In this document: positions 1 through 7,257 of the stretch, in pieces
Layout of the letters: the number at the start of each line of letters is the position of its first letter
Position numbering within the stretch: position 1 is the stretch's first letter
From: DASCNA01 sp036011305
GTDB lineage: Bacteria; Verrucomicrobiota; Lentisphaeria; Victivallales; GWF2-38-69
Length of the DNA: 17,045 bases
Direction of reading: 5' to 3'
Assembly: GCA_036011305.1 (NCBI GenBank)
Contig: DASCNA010000146.1
Location: forward strand, 1 to 17,045
Translations under genes and position numbers: made by a program
The notes under the pieces: model-generated
Told to the model about the DNA's origin: nothing
The model's input: only the letters and a program-made list of their open reading frames with translations
Database searches by the model: none

Positions 1-55
1 AATATGATAAAATATAGAATATAATCATTATTAATAATTAACTAATATATATACT

Positions 56-808
56 ATGCATAAGACAATATCAATACATTCGTTCAGAGGTGGAACAGGC
101 AAATCTAACATAACCGCCAATCTTGGCTACATATTGGCAACACATGGATACAGAGTTTGTGTAATTGATACAGACATACAGTCACCTGGAATCCATATTC
201 CATTACAAATACCTGACTATAAAGGAAAAACCCTTAACGACTACCTGTTCGGTAAAGCTAATATTGAAGAAGCAACCGTTGATATTTCTGAAAAACTTGG
301 ACTAAAACCTAAAAGTTATTACTTAATACCAAGCGATATAAAAACAGAATCAATTACCAAAATTCTTAAAGAAGGATATGACATGTTCCTTCTAGCTCAG
401 GCGATAAAAGATCTTAAAAATAAACTTAAAGTAAATTTTATTCTTATTGATACTCATCCCGGCTTAAATGAAGAAACACTTCTTTCCGCAGCCCTTTCAG
501 ATGTATTTTTCGTGGTGATGAGACCTGATGAACAGGATTTTCAGGGTTCCAGCGTTACAATTGATATAGCTAAAAAATTAAAAGTAAAAAATATTTTCTT
601 GATTGTCAACATGGTACATCCAGAGTATGACTTAAAACAGGTCAAAGAAGCAGTCGAAGCAAAGTTTAACTGCCCGGTAGCTGAAGTTCTACCTCATACA
701 TATAACTTAAATAAATTTGCCAGTAAAAAATTATATTGCATTGAGAACAGCAAAGATGTTTGGCCTCAAAAAATAAATAATATTGCATCTAAATTGATAA
801 ACGATTAG
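56..808 (+). CDS. ParA/MinD-superfamily P-loop ATPase with variant RGGTGKS Walker A motif
   Basis: This is a 250-residue cytoplasmic ATPase of the deviant-Walker ParA/MinD type. The P-loop is RGGTGKS at residues 11-17, so arginine replaces the signature lysine of KGGxGK[ST]; the second lysine (K16) is kept. A VIDTD motif at 36-40 supplies the switch I region, and ILIDTHPGLNEE at 129-140 is Walker B. The motifs IQSPGIH, IDTHPGLNEETLLS and VLPHTY match a MinD-like subfamily that I remember, without a search, from cyanobacteria and some other phyla. It lacks an N-terminal DNA-binding extension and no ParB-like partner is nearby, so chromosome or plasmid partitioning is not supported. The ATG start has no Shine-Dalgarno sequence; a TATAAT lies at 20-25, but its -35 position would fall off the window. 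The Cache sensor gene follows 68 bp downstream and is probably functionally linked. The family call is firm; the role is unknown. Confidence 0.88.
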   Translation: MHKTISIHSFRGGTGKSNITANLGYILATHGYRVCVIDTDIQSPGIHIPLQIPDYKGKTLNDYLFGKANIEEATVDISEKLGLKPKSYYLIPSDIKTESITKILKEGYDMFLLAQAIKDLKNKLKVNFILIDTHPGLNEETLLSAALSDVFFVVMRPDEQDFQGSSVTIDIAKKLKVKNIFLIVNMVHPEYDLKQVKEAVEAKFNCPVAEVLPHTYNLNKFASKKLYCIENSKDVWPQKINNIASKLIND

Positions 809-876
809 AAATTTAAATAAATATTTTCTATCAATTTAATTTATATTCATTTACTCTGGATAAAAAACACTAATTT

Positions 877-1956
877 ATGAAAAGTATTGTATTGTTCTTT
901 ACATTCCTGCTTGTAGTTTTAATCGGTGGGTTTTTTGTATCTAAATCCTTTTATGATGATGCAATTTTCAATTCAGAAAAAGCTGCAGAGACAGAACTGC
1001 AAATGATAACTGGATCTGTTTCTGAGGATTTGAACTATATATTATCAGATACAGGAAGAGATCTTAATATGATTTCCAGAATGTTTAATCAGGGAGATAT
1101 ACCAACAAAGAAAGAACTTATGGCAATCTTTGAAGATTTTTACTCTACCAACAGCTATATGATGAACCTTGGTTTTATAAACAGCAAAGGTATATCAAAG
1201 CTTGTTGTACCTGAAAAATATAAAGAATTCCTGGGCATTGACTATTCATTTAGAGATTACTTTAAAATCGCTAAAAAATATAAAAAAGAAATATACTCAG
1301 AAGTTTTATTCAATTACCGTCCAACAGGCAAAGAACCTAAGTACGAAACAATCGCAATAATTACACCCCTTTATGACAGTAACAATAAATTCCACGGTGT
1401 TATATTTACTGACTTGGATTTAGATAAAATAAGCAGAAGAATTCAAACTGAACTAATAGCAAATAGTACAACTAAAGCAGGTCTGTACTGTATAGATTAT
1501 AAAAAATCAAAAATCATTGCCGGACAGAATCAAAAAGATATATCTCTTGAATTCAAGAAGTTTATAATCAGTATGTCTAACTCAAACAATTACATTAAAA
1601 CCCATACCACCATAAACACATTTCAGAATAAAAAATATTTTATTGCTGGAAGTATCATTAAAAACCCCGCCTATTCTTTTGATTTAATCGGTATTTTCCC
1701 ATACAATGAAGCAATAGCACTTCCTGCGTTCTACAAACAGATAATATTTCTTTTTTCTTTTATAATTATCATTATTATAATGGCATTGATCATATTTATA
1801 CATAATCAAAAAATATTCAGAAAACTTAGAAGACGAATCAAGACTTTGGAAGTTGACATCAATGAATACGAAAAGAAAAAGGCAGTTGCAGAAGTAGTAG
1901 ATTCCGAATATTTCAAGACACTACAAAATAAAATTGAAACACTTAAAAATATATAA
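877..1956 (+). CDS. membrane-anchored Cache-domain sensor with coiled-coil tail and no output domain
   Basis: This 359-residue protein has a hydrophobic N-terminal segment at residues 3-21, a long extracytoplasmic region at about 25-285, a second membrane segment at about 287-308 and a basic coiled-coil tail at 311-359. The outer region resembles a double Cache (PAS-like) ligand-binding domain: a long helix with MISRMF, then GFINSKG, IDYSFRDYF and ITPLYDSNNKFHGVIFTDLDL, a pattern common in dCache chemoreceptors and histidine kinases. Unlike those proteins it ends about 50 residues after the second membrane helix, with no HAMP, methyl-accepting, kinase, GGDEF or phosphatase domain. The tail segment AVAEVVDSEYFKTLQ looks like a conserved interaction element rather than random coil. 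The ATPase gene 68 bp upstream is the obvious candidate partner. No Shine-Dalgarno sequence precedes the ATG. The gene converges with the minus-strand sugar operon. The Cache assignment comes from motif pattern only. Confidence 0.8.
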   Translation: MKSIVLFFTFLLVVLIGGFFVSKSFYDDAIFNSEKAAETELQMITGSVSEDLNYILSDTGRDLNMISRMFNQGDIPTKKELMAIFEDFYSTNSYMMNLGFINSKGISKLVVPEKYKEFLGIDYSFRDYFKIAKKYKKEIYSEVLFNYRPTGKEPKYETIAIITPLYDSNNKFHGVIFTDLDLDKISRRIQTELIANSTTKAGLYCIDYKKSKIIAGQNQKDISLEFKKFIISMSNSNNYIKTHTTINTFQNKKYFIAGSIIKNPAYSFDLIGIFPYNEAIALPAFYKQIIFLFSFIIIIIIMALIIFIHNQKIFRKLRRRIKTLEVDINEYEKKKAVAEVVDSEYFKTLQNKIETLKNI

Positions 1957-1957
1957 A

Positions 1958-2005
1958 TTTCTGAACAACTGCAGAAAGCAAATTAATTTTTAGAATTTAA
2001 TTTTT
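1958..2005. terminator. weak candidate terminator region between convergent genes
   Basis: Two short inverted repeats lie in the 52-bp gap between the Cache gene and the AGE-epimerase gene. The first pairs TTTCTG (1958-1963) with CAGAAA (1972-1977). The second pairs AAATTAA (1980-1986) with TTAATTT (1997-2003) and runs into a T tract ending at 2005. The stems are short and AT-rich, so a functional intrinsic terminator is possible but not convincing; the convergent placement is the main support. Confidence 0.3.
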
Positions 2006-2008
2006 CCA

Positions 2009-3283
2009 TTAATTCTGGTATATTTTTCTCAAACGCTTAATTGTCTGAATCATTGAACGGACTGTATGGTAACTAATTTTCCATGAATGAGCTAAATCCC
2101 CATCGAGCACATTGCCTTCACGATCCAGACGTTCATACCACTCACCACCGGCATCCATTGCAATAAATTTATCAAAAGTAAAATTAAAAACATTGATAAA
2201 TGCATTCCAATATTTCTCATCTCCAAGAACAGAATAGGCATCAAGCAAAGCAATCAGGACTTCAGCCTGCTGCCAAAATTGTTTTTCTGTTTGCTGGGTC
2301 GCTTGTTCCATCGGCACATCAGCATAAACACCGCCGTATTTGTGATCAATTCCAAATGTAATGCAGTGATCACACATTGTTCTGAGTATGTGTTTATACT
2401 TATTTTCAGAAAGACCAAGAATATCGGCAGAATGCTGCAGTAGCCATGCAAACTCAACATTGTGCCCAGGTGAAGTTTGGTCAAGGGGTTTGGCAGCATT
2501 TCCTTCTTCAGGGTCAGCATCACGCCACCAGGTTGTATCAAAATTTATTGCCTGCAAAGGTGTGTAATCGTATGTAAATTGTGCAATACCCAATCCATTT
2601 TTTGAATGAAGCATCTTGTCAAGAATCAAATCTATAACTTCAATTAAATGGCGGCGATGACTTACAGAACCGGTCATTTCATAAAGAGTAGTAAATGCCT
2701 CCATCATATGCATATGTACATCTAGTGATTTTCGATCACCGCCTGATTTCCTTCCTTCAAGCGGGGTCCAGTCCCGGTGAAACAATTCTATAAAACCACC
2801 GTTTTTAAAATCTATCATATGACGACAAATCGCATCGAAGCTTTTAAGAGCGCATTCCTTTCCCAACTCATCACCTGTGGCTAGAAAATATTCGCTAAAA
2901 GCATAAACACCAAAACAATGTCCATATCCCACTTTATCCCAACTTGTTATTTTCCCATCACGGTCAGCTATCCATCCCCATCCATCATATTTATCATCCC
3001 AATAATGATTATTGATAAACTTAGCTCCAACTTTGGCTAGTTCACCACAGCGTCCATTACCATACCCTGCCCTATGTGCACTGGACATAGTATAGAGCAT
3101 GCGTATTTGCATCAAAAAAGTCTTTGTGGTATCGTCTGTCGGCTTACCGAATTCATCAAAATGTGTTAAAAATCCACCAAATTTAGTATCAACTGAATTA
3201 TTAATCCAAAATGGTAGTAATATATCATTAAAATAGGTTTCTGTATTCTTCAATATTTTTTCTACCTCACATCCAGTAGGCAT
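2009..3283 (-). CDS. AGE-family (N-acylglucosamine/cellobiose 2-epimerase-like) sugar epimerase or isomerase
   Basis: This 424-residue cytoplasmic enzyme belongs to the (alpha/alpha)6-barrel AGE family, which epimerises or isomerises unphosphorylated sugars at C2. Family hallmarks are visible along its length: FGGF near 36-39, MQIRMLY at 58-64, YDGWGW at 99-104, VHMHMMEAFTTLYE at 189-202, SPGHNVEFAWLL at 271-282, FWQQAEVLIALLDAY at 336-350 and EWYERLDREG ... WKISYHTVRSM near 381-411. Histidines 192, 274 and 406 align with the conserved catalytic histidines of the family. The HMHMMEA motif is closer to the cellobiose-2-epimerase-like branch than to classical renin-binding-protein epimerases, but the substrate cannot be told. 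I chose the ATG at 3283 because an AAGGGAGAA ribosome site lies just upstream; the longer frame opening at 3373 would overlap the aminotransferase gene by 77 bp. It is the last gene of the operon and noticeably richer in G+C than the flanking plus-strand genes. Confidence 0.88.
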   Translation of the reverse strand: MPTGCEVEKILKNTETYFNDILLPFWINNSVDTKFGGFLTHFDEFGKPTDDTTKTFLMQIRMLYTMSSAHRAGYGNGRCGELAKVGAKFINNHYWDDKYDGWGWIADRDGKITSWDKVGYGHCFGVYAFSEYFLATGDELGKECALKSFDAICRHMIDFKNGGFIELFHRDWTPLEGRKSGGDRKSLDVHMHMMEAFTTLYEMTGSVSHRRHLIEVIDLILDKMLHSKNGLGIAQFTYDYTPLQAINFDTTWWRDADPEEGNAAKPLDQTSPGHNVEFAWLLQHSADILGLSENKYKHILRTMCDHCITFGIDHKYGGVYADVPMEQATQQTEKQFWQQAEVLIALLDAYSVLGDEKYWNAFINVFNFTFDKFIAMDAGGEWYERLDREGNVLDGDLAHSWKISYHTVRSMIQTIKRLRKIYQN

Positions 3284-3291
3284 TTGAGCTT

Positions 3292-3297
3292 CTCCCT
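3292..3297 (-). promoter_or_regulatory. ribosome binding site of the AGE epimerase gene, abutting the upstream stop codon
   Basis: On the minus strand AGGGAG is preceded by the TAA stop of the aminotransferase gene (3297-3299), giving TAAGGGAG, and is followed 8 bases later by the ATG at 3283. It fixes the start of the epimerase gene and suggests translational coupling with the preceding gene. Confidence 0.8.
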
Positions 3298-4529
3298 TAT
3301 TTAAGATTATCTCTATTGTCATATATTTTTTGAATCGCACACACAATGTCATCCATATCTTTTCCCGTTCCAAGTAATACAGCCTGTTTTATGCAACAGA
3401 CTTCTAAACATGCCTGTTCACAAACCGGACAACTGACAGAAGTATAATCTATATCTGGTCGAGTCTTCCGAAAGCCTACATAAGGTCCAAATACCTTGTC
3501 TACAAAAATACGCTGTCTGTAAAGCGGTATATCGTATCCACTCTCGCATGGGATTCCTTCAGCATTAAGAATTTCAAGAAAACGTTGACGAGACACACCA
3601 TTAAACTCTTCCGGTTTATAGCGAAACATATATAGATGATAACCGTGCCGTGTTTCACCATGTCCTCGTGTAATGGGACTGATTCCAGGTATTGTTGATA
3701 ATTTTTTATTTAAGTATTTTCCATTAATATTCCGTAAGTCGATTTGCCCGTTCAAACGATCCAGCCCGCAGGAGAGCAATACCGACTGAAATTCAGTTAG
3801 CCGAAGATTCATTGACAACGATCTATGATCATACCATGCACCATCAGGCACACGTCCGCAATTATGCATAGAAAAACAGGTTCCGTAATAATTTTTATCA
3901 TTTGTTATGACAATTCCACCTTCTCCGGATGTCAAATTCTTAGAAGATTGAAAAGAAAAACATCCCATATGCCCTATGGAACCTACGCGTTTATTCTTAT
4001 ATTCAGCACCATGAGCATGAGCACAATCTTCAATAACAGTCAAACTATATTTTCGAGCTACCTCCATAATTTTATCCATTTCGGCAGCCTGACCACCTAG
4101 ATGCACAGGAATAATAGCTTTGGTATTAGCAGTAATAGCCTCTTCTATTTTATCTGGATCAATACAGTAGGTTTCAGGATGGATATCAACAAAAATTGGT
4201 GTTCCATTGCACAGCATTACAGAACTTGCTGTAGCCAAAAATGTATAAGCCGGAACAATAACCTCATCTCCTTCTTCGATTCCGGCAGCAATCAGTGCCA
4301 ACTGTAGAGCAACAGTGCCGTTAAATACAGTTACTCCATATTTACAATCATGAAATTCTGCAAACGACTTCTCAAATTTTTCTGTTTCAGTTCCTTCCAG
4401 ACGTCCCCATTTTCCACTTTCAAGCACTTTTTGTATAGCTCTAGTCTCTTCTTCTCCATACTGCGGCCAGGTAGAAAATCCTCTGTTTCTGGTTTTTAAA
4501 CCACCATGAACTGCCAATTTTTCAATCAT
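3297..4529 (-). CDS. DegT/DnrJ/EryC1/StrS-family PLP-dependent aminotransferase
   Basis: This 410-residue fold-type I aminotransferase belongs to the DegT/StrS family, whose members usually transfer an amino group to a keto sugar or keto cyclitol, or act in AHBA-type pathways. Visible family features are FNGTVALQLAL at 69-79, VPAYTFLATASSV at 92-104, VIEDCAHAHGAEY at 165-177 (D168 for the PLP pyridine nitrogen) and CFSFQSSKNLTSGEGG at 190-205, with K197 as the expected PLP-binding lysine, so the enzyme should be active. Near the C-terminus is an unusual cysteine cluster, C367, C370, C374, C378 and C379. Translation most likely starts at the ATG at 4529 with AGGGGAG upstream; an in-frame TTG at 4553 would add eight residues encoded across that ribosome site and is less likely. 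It is tightly linked to the epimerase gene (13 bp). The substrate is unknown; catabolic use in a sugar operon is an inference from context. Confidence 0.9.
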   Translation of the reverse strand: MIEKLAVHGGLKTRNRGFSTWPQYGEEETRAIQKVLESGKWGRLEGTETEKFEKSFAEFHDCKYGVTVFNGTVALQLALIAAGIEEGDEVIVPAYTFLATASSVMLCNGTPIFVDIHPETYCIDPDKIEEAITANTKAIIPVHLGGQAAEMDKIMEVARKYSLTVIEDCAHAHGAEYKNKRVGSIGHMGCFSFQSSKNLTSGEGGIVITNDKNYYGTCFSMHNCGRVPDGAWYDHRSLSMNLRLTEFQSVLLSCGLDRLNGQIDLRNINGKYLNKKLSTIPGISPITRGHGETRHGYHLYMFRYKPEEFNGVSRQRFLEILNAEGIPCESGYDIPLYRQRIFVDKVFGPYVGFRKTRPDIDYTSVSCPVCEQACLEVCCIKQAVLLGTGKDMDDIVCAIQKIYDNRDNLK

Positions 4530-4536
4530 TAGCCAT

Positions 4537-4543
4537 CTCCCCT
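4537..4543 (-). promoter_or_regulatory. ribosome binding site deciding the aminotransferase start
   Basis: The minus strand reads AGGGGAG seven bases before the ATG at 4529. A longer open frame beginning with TTG at 4553 would read through this site as codons, so the site argues for the shorter protein. Confidence 0.8.
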
Positions 4544-4575
4544 TTTCCCTCAACTCTGTGAAATTTCAATAGAAA

Positions 4576-5658
4576 TTAACTATCAATTGTTGATAGACCT
4601 AAATTTTTTCTGATATTATTAAATCTGTTAATCTGTTCGTTTGTATATGGAATCCCGTTTTCTATGCTTATTCTTCTTGTTATATGCTCCTTCTCTCCGG
4701 GCATAAGCATACTGTCACCTCCATATTGTCTAATATCTTTAATTGTTTTTGATATATTATTCAGTGCTGTTTTTTTTGAAAAACATGTATCAACACGCCA
4801 TGCTTCAAATGTTTGATGAATTCTGCGGTTTACATTCATATTTGTTGGATTTATAAAAGTTGACGGTCCGGAACCTATAACACTGTCAAGCTCAATTAAT
4901 GTTGCTAAACCGGTTCCTTTGTAACCAGCATCTGCTTTTTTAGATTTTTCACGCCCCAAAGCACCAAGGGGAACCATTGAACTGTTATTATAAAAATCTT
5001 CAACAGATGAGAAGATAGAAGAATCTAAAATTTCATTACCCTCATTATCATAAGCGGGAAACGGCAGTTGAAATCTCTCTATAACAGCTTTAGCCAGACC
5101 GCTTATGGCATGAGTGGTAGTAGCCATGTCAATTGTTATAATTCCATCATTATAAGGAATAGACCAGGCTAACGGGTTAGTTCCAAGACGTTTTTTATTC
5201 CCCCCATATGGAACTGTACATGAAAGAGTTGTACAACAAACGCGTCCTGAAAGATCTTTTTCTTTACATATTTCTTCTGAATAAATACCTGCTGCGCCAA
5301 AGTGATTGGCATTGGAGACATAAACCTTGCCGTAACCATATTTTCTTGCTAATTTTTTAACATAATTAACAGCAAACATTGCAGAACAATGTCCCAGTTC
5401 GCCATTGGCATCAATATGCCTTATAGAAAATTTGTTATCAGGATTAATATCTTCCGATTCAGCGTTTAGAATCAGTCCTCCATTTTCTATTGCTTTAATA
5501 ACATATGTTTCTATATTATTTATACCATGTGAAAAAATTCCTCTTAAATCAGCTTCAACAAGAATTTTTGCGCTAATTTTAGCTTTATTTGAAGGGATAT
5601 TATATTTTTCTAATATTTGGCAAGTATACAGTTCAATAAGTTTGTGATCATATTTCAT
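4576..5658 (-). CDS. Ldh_2-family (malate/L-lactate dehydrogenase-type) NAD(P)-dependent oxidoreductase
   Basis: This 360-residue cytoplasmic oxidoreductase belongs to the Ldh_2 family, which includes 2,3-diketo-L-gulonate reductase (YiaK), ureidoglycolate dehydrogenase (AllD), sulfolactate dehydrogenase (ComC) and piperideine-2-carboxylate reductase. The family pattern is complete: ADLRGIFSHGINNIETY at 36-52 with the catalytic-type histidine H44, VSNANHFGAAGIYSEE at 114-129, GTNPLAWSIP at 159-168, TIDMATTTHA at 175-184, YKGTGLATLIEL at 246-257 and an ENGIPYT helix near the end. Length is normal for the family. Members reduce 2-keto acids or imines, or oxidise 2-hydroxy acids; the substrate cannot be read from sequence. 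The gene has an AGGAG ribosome site (5668-5672) nine bases before the ATG. It sits between the xylose genes and the aminotransferase gene, which would suit reduction of a sugar-derived keto acid; that is inference. Confidence 0.9.
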   Translation of the reverse strand: MKYDHKLIELYTCQILEKYNIPSNKAKISAKILVEADLRGIFSHGINNIETYVIKAIENGGLILNAESEDINPDNKFSIRHIDANGELGHCSAMFAVNYVKKLARKYGYGKVYVSNANHFGAAGIYSEEICKEKDLSGRVCCTTLSCTVPYGGNKKRLGTNPLAWSIPYNDGIITIDMATTTHAISGLAKAVIERFQLPFPAYDNEGNEILDSSIFSSVEDFYNNSSMVPLGALGREKSKKADAGYKGTGLATLIELDSVIGSGPSTFINPTNMNVNRRIHQTFEAWRVDTCFSKKTALNNISKTIKDIRQYGGDSMLMPGEKEHITRRISIENGIPYTNEQINRFNNIRKNLGLSTIDS

Positions 5659-5738
5659 TATATAAAACTCCTATCAGATCGTCCATATAACAAAAACTAC
5701 AATCCCAAACAATATTTTCCAGTATTGCAAAAGTAATA

Positions 5739-7223
5739 TTATTCAAACATTTTTGTTACACTTGCAACATATTGTTTATATTTAGAATAAACAGGCTCAT
5801 AAGCTTTTACAGCATTTTCGTTTGGAAAATGTTTTTTATTATCATCTACGCATAAATGTTCATTTATTAAATCATTAATATCTATATTCTCAGTTAATGA
5901 TTCATATGCAAGCAAAGCCTGGATAGCACCACCGAATGCAGCTGCTTCTTCAACTTCTACAGTTTTGATTGGTGTATTCAAAATATCTGCAGCCATCTGT
6001 CTCCAGAAACTGCTTTTGGCTCCACCACCAGTAATAGTTATTTCAGAAGGGATAAAACCATTTTTGATAAATAGCTCAAGCCCGTATTTTAAACCAAAAA
6101 TAGCTGCTTCCATAGATGATCTCAGCAAATTGCCTTCAGACATATTATCGGGAGTAAGTCCCATAATACACCCTTTCCCATTGGGAAAATTAGGTGCTCT
6201 CTCCCCATTATAAAATGGTAAAGTTATAATTCCTGAACTACCAATTTCAGTTTCTTTTACTAATGAATTTACTTCATTTAAATCTTTTCTCAGTAACTTT
6301 CTGGTTAATTCTAAACCCACTGTACAATTCATAGTACATAACAGAGGAAGCCAACCACCTGTCGAAGAACAGAATGAAGCTAAATCTTCATCAATTATCG
6401 GTGTTTTTGAAAAACCGAACAGAGTTCCTGAAGTTCCTAAACTAGCTGTCATTTTACCTTGTTTTGTCGCTCCGGTACCTATTGCCCCCATCATGTTGTC
6501 TCCACCGCCTGAAGATACTATTGTTCCCGAATTAAGCCCTAAATCTTCAGCAACATCGTCTTTTAATATTCCAGCTGCATCATAAGATTTGATTAATTCA
6601 GGCAGACAGGAACATAAATCTCTATCAGGATCAATAACATTCAGGATTTCCTGATTCCATGTTCTCGATTCTATATTCAGCAAACCAGTTCCTGAAGCAT
6701 CTCCAAACTCCATATCAAGATTACCGGTAAAATAGTAATTTATATAATCATGCGGAAGCAGAATAGTCTCCATTTTATTATAAAGCTCTGGTTTATTATT
6801 TTTAAACCAGAGTATTTTAGAAGCAGTATAACCTGGCAGTATTTCATTACCTATTTCAGAGACAAGCTTATCTTTCCCTCCAAATTTTTCAGTAATAACT
6901 TTACACTCCTTATCAGTTGATGTATCACACCAAAGTTTGACATTATAAAGAACATTGCCATCCGCATCCAGCGGCACAAAACCATGCTGCTGACCCGATA
7001 CGCCAATAGCAACTACGCTCTTTTTTATTTCTGAATTGATTTCATTCAGACAGATTTTAATAGCCTCAATCCACCATTCAGCTTTCTGTTCTTTTGTACC
7101 GTCATTATCTGAAATAATGTCATGAGAATGCGATGATTCAGCAACAATTTTTTTATTTTCAAAATCATAAATTATCACCTTGGTACTTTGTGTCCCTACA
7201 TCAATTCCTAATACTGATTTCAT
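5739..7223 (-). CDS. xylB: xylulokinase (FGGY family)
   Basis: XylB phosphorylates D-xylulose with ATP to D-xylulose 5-phosphate, which enters the pentose phosphate pathway. Counting from an upstream ATG at 7226, the FGGY motifs are GIDVGTQSTK at 7-16 (ATP site), GVSGQQHGFVPLD at 75-87, LWCDTSTDKEC at 98-108, LPHDYINYYFTG at 157-168 with the GDASGTG segment at 175-181, SSGGGDNMMGAIGTG at 238-252 with D243 as the expected catalytic base, SLGTSGTLFG at 262-271 and the C-terminal ITGGGAKSSFWRQ at 397-409. Length is typical of xylulokinases. Two adjacent ATG codons occur; the second (7223) is seven bases from the GAGG ribosome core at 7231-7234 and is preferred. The gene lies 34 bp after xylA, the classical xylAB order, which makes the xylulose assignment secure relative to other FGGY kinases. 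Confidence 0.95.
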   Translation of the reverse strand: MKSVLGIDVGTQSTKVIIYDFENKKIVAESSHSHDIISDNDGTKEQKAEWWIEAIKICLNEINSEIKKSVVAIGVSGQQHGFVPLDADGNVLYNVKLWCDTSTDKECKVITEKFGGKDKLVSEIGNEILPGYTASKILWFKNNKPELYNKMETILLPHDYINYYFTGNLDMEFGDASGTGLLNIESRTWNQEILNVIDPDRDLCSCLPELIKSYDAAGILKDDVAEDLGLNSGTIVSSGGGDNMMGAIGTGATKQGKMTASLGTSGTLFGFSKTPIIDEDLASFCSSTGGWLPLLCTMNCTVGLELTRKLLRKDLNEVNSLVKETEIGSSGIITLPFYNGERAPNFPNGKGCIMGLTPDNMSEGNLLRSSMEAAIFGLKYGLELFIKNGFIPSEITITGGGAKSSFWRQMAADILNTPIKTVEVEEAAAFGGAIQALLAYESLTENIDINDLINEHLCVDDNKKHFPNENAVKAYEPVYSKYKQYVASVTKMFE

Positions 7224-7257
7224 CATCGTTCCTCATTGACAATTAATAATTCGCAAA

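Noticed and set aside
56..808. Plasmid or chromosome partitioning locus
   Set aside because: No ParB-like gene, centromere-like repeats or replication gene is present, and the ATPase motifs point to a different subfamily.
2254..2541. Open frame of 95 codons on the minus strand within the AGE epimerase gene
   Set aside because: It is an out-of-frame shadow of a gene whose own frame carries complete family motifs; no independent start signal was seen.
3284..3373. Thirty-residue N-terminal extension of the AGE epimerase
   Set aside because: It would overlap the aminotransferase gene, has no ribosome site, and does not resemble the family start; the ATG at 3283 has a strong site.
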